From Deltaproteobacteria bacterium (GTDB lineage Bacteria > Desulfobacterota > Dissulfuribacteria > Dissulfuribacterales > UBA3076), in contig JALTHG010000099.1 of NCBI GenBank assembly GCA_027004715.1, forward strand, positions 1 to 41,834: a DNA stretch of 41,834 nucleotides, given 5' to 3'. The translations under genes were made by a program, and so were the position numbers. Positions 9,155 through 16,843 of the stretch are shown piece by piece (position 1 is the stretch's first letter; every line of letters begins with the position of its first letter). The notes under the pieces are model-generated. The model did not search any database. It saw nothing but the letters and a program-made list of their open reading frames with translations, and had not been told where the DNA came from.

Positions 9155-9903
9155 AAGTAGCTGTAAGTGGTAAGGGTGGTGTTGGCAAGACCACCATTGC
9201 TGCCTTTCTCATTAAGGTCCTGGCAGACAGGGGCAGACAGGTATTGGCCATTGATGCAGACCCAAGTCCACACCTGGCAATGGCCCTGGGTTTTCAGCAG
9301 GCAGAAAGGATTCGTCCTATAGTAGAGATGCGAGACCTTATTCAGGAGAGATCCGAACGGTGTGGATCATTCTATCGGCTAAATCCAAAGGTAAGTGACC
9401 TCCCAGGACGTTTTATGGTACAGAAGGGAAACATTAAACTCATGGTCTTAGGGGCCATTCAACAGGGTGGAGCAGGATGTGCGTGTGCCGACAATGCAGT
9501 GCTCAGGGCCCTCTTGAATACCCTGCTCCTCTCTCCAAATGAGGACATAGTCCTCGATATGGAGGCAGGCGTAGAACACCTTGGTAGGGGTACCATTGCC
9601 AGTGTCGATCACCTCCTGATAGTAATCCAGCCCTATAGAGGGAGCCTTGAGACCGCTGCCAAGATTCAGACTCTAGGGAGAGACCTGAAGATAGACCACC
9701 TTGAGATAGTAGCCAATCAGGTACAGGGTCCTAAGGACCTGGACTATATAGAGGGATATTTGGGGGAAAGGCCTATAGGGGTCTTTTTTGCCTCAGATGA
9801 AGTCAGAGAGGCCGAGAGATCAGGAATGCCTGTGTATGACAGTAGCCCAGGGCTCAGGAGTTCGGCTCAAGACCTCTTGTCCTTACTGGAACAGACAAAA
9901 TGA
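9151..9903 (+). CDS. CooC-like MinD/ParA-family ATPase with a CxC metal-binding motif
   Basis: 250-residue deviant Walker A ATPase: KGGVGKTT (8-15) at the extreme N-terminus and DADPSPHLAMAL (36-47). Residues 108-113 read AGCACA, placing C110-x-C112 almost exactly where CooC1 has the CxC pair that binds Ni/Zn at the dimer interface. CooC helps insert nickel into carbon monoxide dehydrogenase; such genes are often annotated as cobyrinic acid diamide synthase or nickel-insertion ATPase. No CODH, acetyl-CoA synthase or hydrogenase gene is in the window. GAGGAAA precedes the ATG. Both ends overlap neighbours by four bases (Hsp70 upstream, folE2 downstream), so the three are very likely one coupled operon. 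The metal and client are not shown. Confidence 0.88.
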   Translation: MKVAVSGKGGVGKTTIAAFLIKVLADRGRQVLAIDADPSPHLAMALGFQQAERIRPIVEMRDLIQERSERCGSFYRLNPKVSDLPGRFMVQKGNIKLMVLGAIQQGGAGCACADNAVLRALLNTLLLSPNEDIVLDMEAGVEHLGRGTIASVDHLLIVIQPYRGSLETAAKIQTLGRDLKIDHLEIVANQVQGPKDLDYIEGYLGERPIGVFFASDEVREAERSGMPVYDSSPGLRSSAQDLLSLLEQTK

Positions 9904-10676
9904 ACAGGCCATTTTCTTCTCTTGTAGATGTACAGAGTCTGCCTGATGATCGAAATATCCCCCTGCACAGGGTAGGCATAAAGAACATCCGTTATCCTAT
10001 AACCGTTCTTGACAAGGTTAATGGCACTCAGCAGACAGTAGCCAGTATCAACATGTATGTAAGCCTGCCACATCAATTTAAGGGGACACACATGAGCCGT
10101 TTTGTGGAAATCCTGAATCATTACCACAGGGACATCAATCTCAGGAGTTTTTCCAAGATCCTTGCCGAGATGAAAGATCGTCTGAATTCACAGGAAGCGC
10201 ACCTGGAGATAGACTTCCCCTACTTCATAGAGAAGAGGGCCCCGGTAACAAAGACCCCTGGGCTCATGGAATACATGTGTGGCTTTCACGGCAGCATGAC
10301 CGAGCAACTCGATTTGGTCCTGGTGGTCAATGTACCTATAACTACTGTGTGTCCGTGTTCAAAAGAGATATCTAAATATGGTGCTCATAACCAGAGAGGA
10401 AAGGTAAAGCTATGGGTCAGATTTGACCGTTTTTTGTGGCTTGAAGACTTGATCGCAGAAGTGGAAAAGTCTTCCTCTTCAGAGGTCTATTCAGTGCTCA
10501 AGAGGCCTGACGAAAAATTTGTCACTGAAATGGGATATGACAGGCCCATGTTTGTAGAAGATGTAGTCAGGAATGTGTGCCAACGTGTCAAGAAATTGCC
10601 AGGCATTACATGGTTCAGGGTAGAGGCCGAAAACTTCGAGTCCATCCACAATCACTCGGCCTATGCCTGTACATAA
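9900..10676 (+). CDS. folE2: GTP cyclohydrolase FolE2 (GCYH-IB)
   Basis: Converts GTP to 7,8-dihydroneopterin triphosphate, the first step of tetrahydrofolate and of 7-deazaguanine (queuosine) synthesis. The 258-residue length is normal. Diagnostic segments are PLHRVGIKNIRYP near the N-terminus, TTVCPCSKEIS with the catalytic-site cysteine at 151, GAHNQRG (161-167), and the C-terminal ENFESIHNHSAYA with the metal-binding histidine. FolE2 tolerates Mn, Fe or Zn, unlike Zn-only FolE. The ATG overlaps the CooC-like stop. It converges with queA, whose product acts late in queuosine synthesis, so the deazaguanine branch is represented on both sides of 10.68 kb. Confidence 0.97.
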   Translation: MNRPFSSLVDVQSLPDDRNIPLHRVGIKNIRYPITVLDKVNGTQQTVASINMYVSLPHQFKGTHMSRFVEILNHYHRDINLRSFSKILAEMKDRLNSQEAHLEIDFPYFIEKRAPVTKTPGLMEYMCGFHGSMTEQLDLVLVVNVPITTVCPCSKEISKYGAHNQRGKVKLWVRFDRFLWLEDLIAEVEKSSSSEVYSVLKRPDEKFVTEMGYDRPMFVEDVVRNVCQRVKKLPGITWFRVEAENFESIHNHSAYACT

Positions 10677-10692
10677 GACTATTCAATAGGGG

Positions 10693-11745
10693 CTATATGA
10701 TAAACATCGCATCCCCATAGCTAAAAAATCTGTAGCCAGATTTTATGGCCTCTCTATAGGCAGAGAGTATCTTGTCTCTTCCTGCAAAGGCAGATACCAA
10801 TATCAATAGGGAAGACTTGGGCAGGTGAAAATTGGTAATCATACAGTCAGTGACCTGAAAGCAGTGGCCAGGCAGGATATAGAGGTCACAGAGACCTCGA
10901 TAGGTCTTTATTCCTCCTGCCCCATCTGCTGTTGCCTCAAGGGCCCTGACTGTAGTGGTCCCTACTGCTATGACCCGGTGGCCTGTCCTATGGGTGAGTT
11001 CTATCTTTTTTACGGCATCTTCACCTACAGAGAGCCACTCTGAGTAGATTTTGTGCTCGCGTATATCAGTTGCCCTTACTGGGGCAAAGGTACCATATCC
11101 TACATGGAGTGTTATCCATGCCATCTGGATGCCCTTTTCCCTTGCCAGGTCTAGTTGTCTCCTGCTGAAGTGAAGGCCGGCTGTAGGTGCAGCCACTGAA
11201 CCAATCTCTTTGGCATAGACGGTCTGATATCTCTCTATATCAGACGAGGCCACTGGGCGCCTTATATATGGCGGGAGGGGGATCTCTCCGCAAGACTCCA
11301 GGACAGAAATCAGCTCTCCCTGAAATCTCAACTTTATATCGGCCTGTCCTGCAGGATAGACCTTGAGGATCTCTATCTCCAGAGAATCCCTGCAAGAAAT
11401 CTTTTGTCCTGTCTTTAGTGCCTTTGAGCTCCGATAGATAGCCCTTCCACAGGCCTCACCCCTGCAGGTCTCTCTAGGGAAGCTGAGTAAAAGGAATTCT
11501 ACCTTTCCACCTGTAGATTTCAGTCCCCTGATACGGGCAGGGAATACCTTACTGTTATTAAAGACCAGGCAGTCACCAGGATCTATATAGTCTAAGAGGT
11601 CACGAAAGAGCCGATGTCTTATTTGACCAGAGGTCCTGTCGAGGAGCATCAGGCGTGAAGATAGGCGATCTTCACTGGGATACTGCGCAATAAAATTGGG
11701 TGGTAGGGCATAGTTGTATTCTTCTAAATCAAAACCTGTCTTCAT
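10693..11745 (-). CDS. queA: S-adenosylmethionine:tRNA ribosyltransferase-isomerase QueA
   Basis: Transfers the ribosyl part of S-adenosylmethionine to preQ1-modified tRNA to give epoxyqueuosine. The 350-residue product carries typical motifs: LPPNFIAQYPSEDR, DCLVFNNSKVFPARI, VAAPTAGLHFS, TLHVGYGTFAPV, VIAVGTTTVRALE and TNFHLPKSSLLILVSAFAG. I chose the ATG at 11745, which overlaps the DUF2065 stop by four bases (ATGA) and has AGGGA upstream; the frame is open further upstream to 11817 but that part lies inside the DUF2065 gene. Convergent with folE2, 16 bases apart. Confidence 0.97.
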   Translation of the reverse strand: MKTGFDLEEYNYALPPNFIAQYPSEDRLSSRLMLLDRTSGQIRHRLFRDLLDYIDPGDCLVFNNSKVFPARIRGLKSTGGKVEFLLLSFPRETCRGEACGRAIYRSSKALKTGQKISCRDSLEIEILKVYPAGQADIKLRFQGELISVLESCGEIPLPPYIRRPVASSDIERYQTVYAKEIGSVAAPTAGLHFSRRQLDLAREKGIQMAWITLHVGYGTFAPVRATDIREHKIYSEWLSVGEDAVKKIELTHRTGHRVIAVGTTTVRALEATADGAGGIKTYRGLCDLYILPGHCFQVTDCMITNFHLPKSSLLILVSAFAGRDKILSAYREAIKSGYRFFSYGDAMFII

Positions 11746-11942
11746 GAAAATATCCCTGTCTTCTGGGCAAGATAGCATATAGTCAAACCGATCAGGGTAA
11801 GGGTAAGACCCATCCACCGTAGATAATTTGGAGGCATCTCCTCAATCTGTCTTATAAGGACCTGCATCTTTTCAGGAAAGGCAAAATACGGGAGTCCCTC
11901 CATGACCATCACTAGACCTAACACAGTAATAAATAGCTTCAT
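11742..11942 (-). CDS. DUF2065 (YjeT-like) small inner-membrane protein
   Basis: 66 residues with two predicted membrane helices (LFITVLGLVMVMEGLPYF and YLRWMGLTLTLIGLTICYL) separated by a short polar loop (PEKMQVLIRQIEEMPPN). This order, including LVMVMEGLPYFAFPEK and the LRWMG segment, matches E. coli YjeT (DUF2065), which follows hflK-hflC there; the function is unknown. It is directly upstream of queA and coupled to it. No clear Shine-Dalgarno is seen; a perfect FNR-type box lies about 46 bases upstream of the ATG. Confidence 0.88.
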   Translation of the reverse strand: MKLFITVLGLVMVMEGLPYFAFPEKMQVLIRQIEEMPPNYLRWMGLTLTLIGLTICYLAQKTGIFS

Positions 11943-11981
11943 ACAACTAAGTGGTAATTATTCACATCCTGGCCGGAGAGA

Positions 11982-11995
11982 TTGATAATTATCAA
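11982..11995. promoter_or_regulatory. Perfect FNR/CRP-family box (TTGAT-AATT-ATCAA)
   Basis: TTGATAATTATCAA matches the FNR consensus TTGAT-N4-ATCAA at every fixed position, inside a 16-bp perfect palindrome (11981-11996). On the minus strand an AATAAT -10-like hexamer (11957-11962) is centred 29 bases downstream, the class II FNR geometry, pointing at DUF2065-queA. The inferred leader would be very short. The motif is direct; its use is inference. Confidence 0.45.
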
Positions 11996-12067
11996 TGACA
12001 GAGACTATACATCAAACTGGAGCTAACACAATAGTCATATCTTAAGGGGATCAGATCTCCACTAAAT

Positions 12068-12111
12068 CATTTGGTAACCGATTACAGGCTGCTTCTTTTT
12101 TCAATGTGCTC
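12068..12111. repeat. Fragment of the ~150-bp MITE-like element (inner arm only)
   Basis: These bases (CATTTGGTAACCGATTACAG and the following TGCTTCTTTTTTCAATGTGCTC) match, on the opposite strand, the arm at about 23628-23672 and its counterpart near 28756-28800 at roughly nine of ten positions. Terminal repeats and the G-rich core are missing. It sits in the 300-base gap between DUF2065 and pdxS, which otherwise holds the FNR-type box and the pdxS promoter. Confidence 0.65.
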
Positions 12112-12130
12112 TTATCCATAATTTTTCTCC

Positions 12131-12159
12131 TTGACAGGTCGGTCCTGTGTTGATAGAAA
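12131..12159 (+). promoter_or_regulatory. Candidate sigma-70-type promoter for pdxST
   Basis: TTGACA (12131-12136, six of six) and TAGAAA (12154-12159, four of six) with a 17-base spacer, about 110 bases before the pdxS start. Confidence 0.45.
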
Positions 12160-12270
12160 TCGAGCTGTAGAGATAGGCTGGAATTTTATTAGTCTATCAG
12201 ACTAGAAGCCAGGCTAAATTCCCTGTCAATAGATAAAAAATTGAGTCTTTTGGGACAGGTTAAGGATACA

Positions 12271-13158
12271 ATGATAATGGATAAAGGTACATGGACAGTT
12301 AAAGCAGGGCTTGCACAGATGTTAAAGGGTGGGGTGATTATGGATGTAGTTACCCCAGAGCAGGCCAAGATTGCAGAGGATGCTGGTGCCTGCGCGGTAA
12401 TGGCACTGGAGAGGGTCCCTTCGGATATACGTGCCTATGGTGGTGTGGCACGTATGTCTGATCCCAGTATGATAGAGAAGATCATGGAGGCCGTCAGTAT
12501 CCCGGTGATGGCCAAGTGCCGTATCGGACACTTTGTAGAGGCCCAGGTCTTGGAGTCGCTTGGGGTAGACTATATCGATGAATCCGAGGTCCTTACCCCT
12601 GCCGATGAGGCCAATCATATCTGGAAACACGACTTTAAGGTCCCATTTGTGTGTGGCTGCCGGGACCTCGGTGAGGCACTGCGCCGTATTGGCGAAGGTG
12701 CGGCCATGATAAGGACCAAGGGCGAGGCCGGGACTGGAAATGTGGTGGAGGCAGTCAGACATATGCGGGCAGTAATGGAGGGTATCCACAGGCTCCAGGG
12801 GATGCGTGAAGATGAACTCATGGCTGAGGCAAAGAGGCTGGGTGCACCATTCGAGCTGGTCAAGGAAGTCCATGACTCAGGAAGGCTGCCAGTGGTCAAT
12901 TTTGCCGCTGGTGGGATAGCCACTCCTGCAGACGCCGCCCTTATGATGCAGCTTGGTGCAGATGGCAATTTTGTGGGCTCTGGCATCTTTAAGTCCTCCA
13001 GGCCAGAGGTAATGGCCAGGGCCATTGTTGAGGCCACTACACACTATCAGAACCCAGATATTATCGCCAAGGTATCCCATGACCTCGGTAAGGCCATGCC
13101 AGGGCTTGAGATAAAGTCTATACCTGAGGATGAACTCCTGTCTAAGAGGGGCTGGTGA
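12271..13158 (+). CDS. pdxS: Pyridoxal 5'-phosphate synthase, synthase subunit PdxS
   Basis: Builds pyridoxal 5'-phosphate from ribose 5-phosphate, glyceraldehyde 3-phosphate and ammonia delivered by PdxT. The sequence is highly conserved: [20 protein letters not shown] at the start, [14 protein letters not shown] and [17 protein letters not shown] carrying the two catalytic lysines, and [19 protein letters not shown]. Length 295 from the ATG at 12271 or 293 from the ATG at 12277; AAGGA at 12262-12266 fits either, the second with the better spacing. A TTG further upstream (12241) is unlikely. pdxT follows after nine bases. Confidence 0.98.
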   Translation: MIMDKGTWTVKAGLAQMLKGGVIMDVVTPEQAKIAEDAGACAVMALERVPSDIRAYGGVARMSDPSMIEKIMEAVSIPVMAKCRIGHFVEAQVLESLGVDYIDESEVLTPADEANHIWKHDFKVPFVCGCRDLGEALRRIGEGAAMIRTKGEAGTGNVVEAVRHMRAVMEGIHRLQGMREDELMAEAKRLGAPFELVKEVHDSGRLPVVNFAAGGIATPADAALMMQLGADGNFVGSGIFKSSRPEVMARAIVEATTHYQNPDIIAKVSHDLGKAMPGLEIKSIPEDELLSKRGW

Positions 13159-13167
13159 TCTGCTGAT

Positions 13168-13737
13168 ATGAAGAAGATTGGAGTCCTTGCCCTCCAGGGC
13201 GCCTTTGTTGAGCACGTCTCTGTGCTGAATCGACTGGGTGTGGAGACCAGCCTGGTACGGCTTCCCCAAGAGCTCGATGGGATAGATGGATTAGTGATCC
13301 CAGGTGGTGAGAGCACTACCATTGGCAAGTTAATGAGGGCCTATAGCCTGGTCTCTCCATTAAAGGAACTGATTGCAGGGGGTCTGCCTGTCTTTGGTAC
13401 CTGTGCCGGCATGATACTCCTGGCCAAACAGACCACAGACCCCAATGACTACTCACTTGGGGCCGTGGATATCCGGGTACGTCGCAATGCCTTTGGACGA
13501 CAGGTGGACAGCTTTGAGACAGAGCTCTCTGTTCCTGTACTTGGCGATACGCCATTTCATGCAGTGTTTATACGCGCTCCCTGGATAGAGAAGATCGGCG
13601 ATGGGGTAAAGGTACTTGCCCAACTCCATGATGGCACACCTGTGGCTGCAAGGTCAAAAAATGTTCTGGTGACTGCATTCCATCCCGAGCTGACTGGAGA
13701 CATGCGGTTTCATGCCTACTTTCTCAAAATGATCTAG
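13168..13737 (+). CDS. pdxT: Pyridoxal 5'-phosphate synthase, glutaminase subunit PdxT
   Basis: Class I glutamine amidotransferase that releases ammonia for PdxS; twelve of each form the known complex. 189 residues, normal length. Motifs: KIGVLALQGAFVEH at the N-terminus, LVIPGGESTTIGKLM, the nucleophile cysteine in FGTCAGMILLA, and the His/Glu pair in AFHPELTGD near the C-terminus. It follows pdxS by nine bases and shares its promoter. Confidence 0.98.
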   Translation: MKKIGVLALQGAFVEHVSVLNRLGVETSLVRLPQELDGIDGLVIPGGESTTIGKLMRAYSLVSPLKELIAGGLPVFGTCAGMILLAKQTTDPNDYSLGAVDIRVRRNAFGRQVDSFETELSVPVLGDTPFHAVFIRAPWIEKIGDGVKVLAQLHDGTPVAARSKNVLVTAFHPELTGDMRFHAYFLKMI

Positions 13738-13839
13738 TAGCCTGAGTGACTGTTCACATCTGAGCTCCAGACTTCTCCAGAGACTGCTCTATCTCCCCTC
13801 TAGAATTCCCATTATTCTGCACAGTTAGTGCCAGTTATA

Positions 13840-13982
13840 GCAATTTCTCAATAAGTTGGGGCATCCATTTTGGTAACTGATCACAGGGTATTTCTTTTTT
13901 AACATGCTCTCGCCCCTCACCCTGCCCTTCCCCCAGGGGGAGAGGGGGAACACTGTATTGCCAGGACTTATTGAGGAGCTAC
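13840..13982 (-). mobile_element. MITE-like element, copy 1 (inverted orientation)
   Basis: This 143-bp stretch is the reverse-strand equivalent of 23541-23696 and 28675-28825. It has the same terminal inverted repeats around CTCAATAAGT / ACTTATTGAG, the same G-rich palindromic core (CTCACCCTGCCC and GGGGGAGAGGG) and the same arm ending in CATGCTC. It is the most diverged of the three, with an imperfect left end, and no convincing flanking duplication. No protein is encoded. Confidence 0.75.
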
Positions 13983-14052
13983 AGTCTTTTTTAGGTAAGC
14001 ATTCAATAGTATAGTAGGTCGTGGGGGCTGGGGAGTAAAGCATTCTCTTTCA

Positions 14053-14331
14053 ATGTCAGGTCATGGTTTTGTGATCTGGGAGAAATTTTCAAAGGCTATA
14101 GATGTGCATATAAAACAACTGCAAGGATGTCCTGAAAGGATAGACATAGAAGAAATAGACAGGGATGTAGATACAGAGGGCAAGAACCTGTGGGATTTGG
14201 CGCAGGCATTGGCATGGAATGGCCGAAGACTGCTCAGTGATATGTTTGGCAATTATCTATCAAGTCCTCGAGACCTGCTTCCTGTCTCAGATGCCATTAC
14301 ATACTGTCTGGATGGGTACGTAGCAGCGTGA
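14053..14331 (+). CDS. Small hypothetical protein
   Basis: A 92-residue acidic, soluble frame with an ATG start, containing IEEIDRDVDTEGKNLWDLAQ and LAWNGRRLLSDMFGNYL. I recognise no family. No convincing Shine-Dalgarno precedes the ATG, and the gene begins about 70 bases after a MITE-like element. The amino-acid composition looks protein-like and nothing real overlaps it on the other strand, but it is not proven to be expressed. Confidence 0.4.
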   Translation: MSGHGFVIWEKFSKAIDVHIKQLQGCPERIDIEEIDRDVDTEGKNLWDLAQALAWNGRRLLSDMFGNYLSSPRDLLPVSDAITYCLDGYVAA

Positions 14332-14516
14332 GGCGGTTGAAATTCGCTTAGAGCCCCTTGATATACTGAGATTCTGTGCAGCACAGATACAACTGTGCAG
14401 AGCGCTTAACGAGAAAAAAAATAAGGCCTCGCAATGGGAAATGCCTTCTGTATGATGTCGGCTATGCTCCCAAAAATGTAAAAAATAGCCATTAATTGAT
14501 GCTATTTGGAGAAGTC
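14332..14516. other. Intergenic leader before prfB with CTGTGC repeats
   Basis: No gene seen. It contains the palindrome CTGTGC-A-GCACAG (14374-14386) followed by a second CTGTGCAG (14393-14400). The prfB Shine-Dalgarno GGAGGT lies just downstream at 14517-14522. No clear promoter hexamers were found. Confidence 0.35.
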
Positions 14517-14531
14517 TGGAGGTATAAAGTC

Positions 14532-15648
14532 ATGATCAAAAATTCACTGGATATACAGGAACTGAAAGAAAAATTAAGGGATATTCACGAAAAGATAGAG
14601 ACCATTAGAGGCCATCTTTGATCAGGAGGCAGTAGACAGACGCCTTGCAGAGCTAGACAAAGAGATGCTTCGCAAGGACTTCTGGGAAGATCCAAAATCA
14701 AAAGAACTCCTGAGAGAGCGGTCCCTGTTGCTAGACCAAAAAAAGGACCTGGATAGTCTATCTAAACGGCATGAAGAACTCTATCTCCTCTTGGAAATGG
14801 CAGAAGATGAAGGAGATCTATCGATCCTCAGAGATATAGAAGATGGATTGGAGGAATTAGACAGAGATATAGGCCATATTGAGCTCACCAGACTTCTCTC
14901 AAGTCCACATGATCGGAATAATGCCATTGTGACGATCCATGCCGGGGCAGGTGGTACTGAGGCCCAAGATTGGGCAGATATGTTGCTGAGGATGTATCTC
15001 CGCTGGTGTGATAGACGAGGGATAAAGGTCAAGATACTGGACATCATGCCAGGAGATGAGGCCGGCACAAAGAGTGTAACCTTTCTGGCAGAGGGTCTCT
15101 ATACCTATGGCTATCTGAAATCTGAGGCCGGTGTGCACCGACTTGTCCGCATATCACCATTTGATGCCTCAGGGAGACGACATACCTCCTTTGCATCCGT
15201 GTTTGTGAGCCCGGATCTGGACGATGTCATTGAGATCGAAATAAACGAAAAAGACCTGCGCATAGATACATATCGCTCTAGTGGAGCAGGGGGGCAACAT
15301 GTCAACAAGACGAGTTCTGCGGTCCGTATTACCCATATACCGACTGGCATAGTGGTCCAATGTCAGAATGAGAGGTCTCAACACAACAATCGGGCCATTG
15401 CCATGAAGATCCTGAGGGCCAGGCTCTTTGAACGAGAAAAGGCCAAAAAAGACACAGAAAAGCAACTTGCCCGTGGAAAAAAGAAGGAGATAGCCTGGGG
15501 GAGCCAGATCAGGTCATATGTACTACAGCCCTATCAACTCGTGAAAGACCACCGCACAGGCATGGAGACAGGGAATGTAGGTAGAGTCTTAGACGGAGAT
15601 CTGGACCCTTTTATTAAGGCATACCTGCAGGATCAGGCATCAACATAG
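14532..15648 (+). CDS. prfB: Peptide chain release factor 2 with programmed +1 frameshift
   Basis: RF2 recognises UAA and UGA and triggers peptide release. It is encoded in two frames: 14532-14618, then after skipping T14619, 14620-15648, giving about 371 residues, the usual size. The first frame (MIKNSLDIQELKEKL) ends at CTT TGA; the second continues DQEAVDRRLAELDKEMLRKD. Visible motifs are the codon-recognition tripeptide SPF in VRISPFDASG and the catalytic GGQ in SSGAGGQHVNKTSS. The start is fixed by GGAGGT nine bases upstream. The 3' end overlaps the end of convergent birA by 16 bases. Expression should be autoregulated by RF2 level, as in E. coli. Confidence 0.97.
14604..14622 (+). promoter_or_regulatory. 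prfB autoregulatory +1 frameshift site (CUU-UGA)
   Basis: The in-frame CTT TGA (14616-14621) is the canonical RF2 slippery site. The upstream internal Shine-Dalgarno-like element is AGAGG (14607-14611), weaker and one base further away than the classic AGGGGG-UAU spacing, and the base after UGA is U instead of the usual C. Confidence 0.9.
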
Positions 15649-16556
15649 CGAATCTCTCCTGAGTTTACCTTGATCTCCTCATCCGTGTCCAAGAGCATCT
15701 TCAGACCTCCATCTGATGCAATTCCCAGGGCCAGGGCCTCAAACTCCGGATCGAGGTCTGCATCCAGGCCATAGACCACTCTGCGTCCAGGGGTATCGCT
15801 CAGGGAATTCCACGCCTCTAATACAGGATTTTTGGGCAGGCATACAGACCCCATATCCAGGCAGTCAGATTCCCATTCCTGGAGAAGACCGAAGATCCAG
15901 CCGATCCGTGCCAGGACCCGGGCTGCAAGCTGCTCTCTAGACCAGTATCTGCCTGTAAATAGAGAAAGGGATGTGGCCTGGGAAAGGCCTTCTGGGAAAC
16001 TATCTATATTGAGGTTGATCCCTATGCCAAAGAGGAGATATGTCTCTCCTGATCCAGGTGTCCTTACTGTCTCTGAGAGGATGCCAGCTAACTTGCGTCC
16101 TTCTATCAATATATCATTGACCCAGCGGATCTTTGCAGGAACTCCCATCTCTGTGAGGACCTGGGCAATGGCCACTCCTGCCCCCAGGTTATAAAACGGC
16201 CAATTTTTATTAAAGATAGAGGGATATAGGGCCAGACACAGATATACCCCCCCTTCAGGTGCCCACCAGGTTCGTCCCATCCTTCCCCTGGCCTGAGAGA
16301 GGGAATTGGCCCACCAGACATACCCAGAGGGCAGGTCAGTGCCATTGATATCGGCCTGAAGTATGGCCTCTTTGGCCAGAGGCATCAGTCTATCAGCCCC
16401 TTCGTAGTAATAGACCTTTTGACCAACGATCTTTGCCCTCCTCAAGACAGTCAGTCTCTTTTCCCTGCTCAGACCGGCCTGTATTTTGGCGTCTTGGACG
16501 CGGTAGTGATCGATAAGCCATTCTAAGTTCCTGGCCCTTAAGAGGTTTCTTGACAT
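15633..16556 (-). CDS. birA: Biotin--[acetyl-CoA-carboxylase] ligase
   Basis: Activates biotin as biotinyl-AMP and transfers it to carrier-protein lysines. The ligase domain shows the biotinyl-AMP loop ARGRMGRTWWAPEGGVYLCLAL (a GRGRRGR-type loop), RWVNDIL and KLAGILSE, and GIGINLN. The N-terminal ~60 residues are not an obvious helix-turn-helix, so a repressor role like that of E. coli BirA is not supported. I chose the ATG at 16556 (307 residues); an in-frame ATG at 16604 falls inside a repeat element and has no ribosome binding site. Convergent with prfB, overlapping its 3' end by 16 bases. Confidence 0.93.
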   Translation of the reverse strand: MSRNLLRARNLEWLIDHYRVQDAKIQAGLSREKRLTVLRRAKIVGQKVYYYEGADRLMPLAKEAILQADINGTDLPSGYVWWANSLSQARGRMGRTWWAPEGGVYLCLALYPSIFNKNWPFYNLGAGVAIAQVLTEMGVPAKIRWVNDILIEGRKLAGILSETVRTPGSGETYLLFGIGINLNIDSFPEGLSQATSLSLFTGRYWSREQLAARVLARIGWIFGLLQEWESDCLDMGSVCLPKNPVLEAWNSLSDTPGRRVVYGLDADLDPEFEALALGIASDGGLKMLLDTDEEIKVNSGEIRYVDA

Positions 16557-16587
16557 GGCTCTAATTAGAATCCATATTAACTTTATC

Positions 16588-16641
16588 TTGAAGTAACTGT
16601 TCATATCTGCTGGCCGGCGGTAAACGGTTCAACAGGAACAG
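16588..16641. repeat. Short repeat with perfect GTAACTGTTC ends (family 2)
   Basis: The element is bounded by GTAACTGTTC (from 16592) and GAACAGTTAC (to 16644), with a CTGGCCGGCGGTAAACGGTTCAACAGG-type interior (CTGGCCGGCGG and GGTTCAACAGG). The boundaries quoted are approximate. It sits between birA and the MEMO-family gene and covers the alternative birA ATG. Related copies are at 29069-29131 and 40045-40096. Confidence 0.65.
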
Positions 16642-16657
16642 TTACATCTTGAAAATA

Positions 16658-16736
16658 GCTCAAAGCGAAAGCTCAAGGCCCAGAGTAAAAGATTATAAAT
16701 ATTGATCTCTTGCCTTATCCCTTTGAGCTTTGAGCC
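16658..16736. repeat. Inverted GCTCAAAG repeats with a 40-base loop
   Basis: GCTCAAAG (16658-16665) and GCTCAAGG (16671-16678) face CTTTGAGC (16721-16728) and CTTTGAGC (16728-16735). The AT-rich loop contains TATAAATATTG. It could be a regulatory hairpin or a decayed repeat; no function is visible. Confidence 0.45.
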
Positions 16737-16843
16737 AACTTTCATGTCCAGGATTGAAGTACCTTGGCATGAAGCCTTCTATAAATAATAGATACCGTCC
16801 AGGATTTGACCACAAGTCTTTAGTAGGACACAAGGAGATAACT

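Noticed and set aside
11943-12270. Riboswitch (preQ1 or similar) before queA or pdxS
   Set aside because: No conserved riboswitch sequence or pseudoknot pattern could be recognised; the gap is explained by a repeat fragment, an FNR-type box and a promoter.
16730-16843. N-terminal extension of the MEMO-family gene from an upstream TTG
   Set aside because: The ATG at 16844 has AAGGAG at ideal spacing and matches the family's N-terminus; the extension runs over an inverted repeat.
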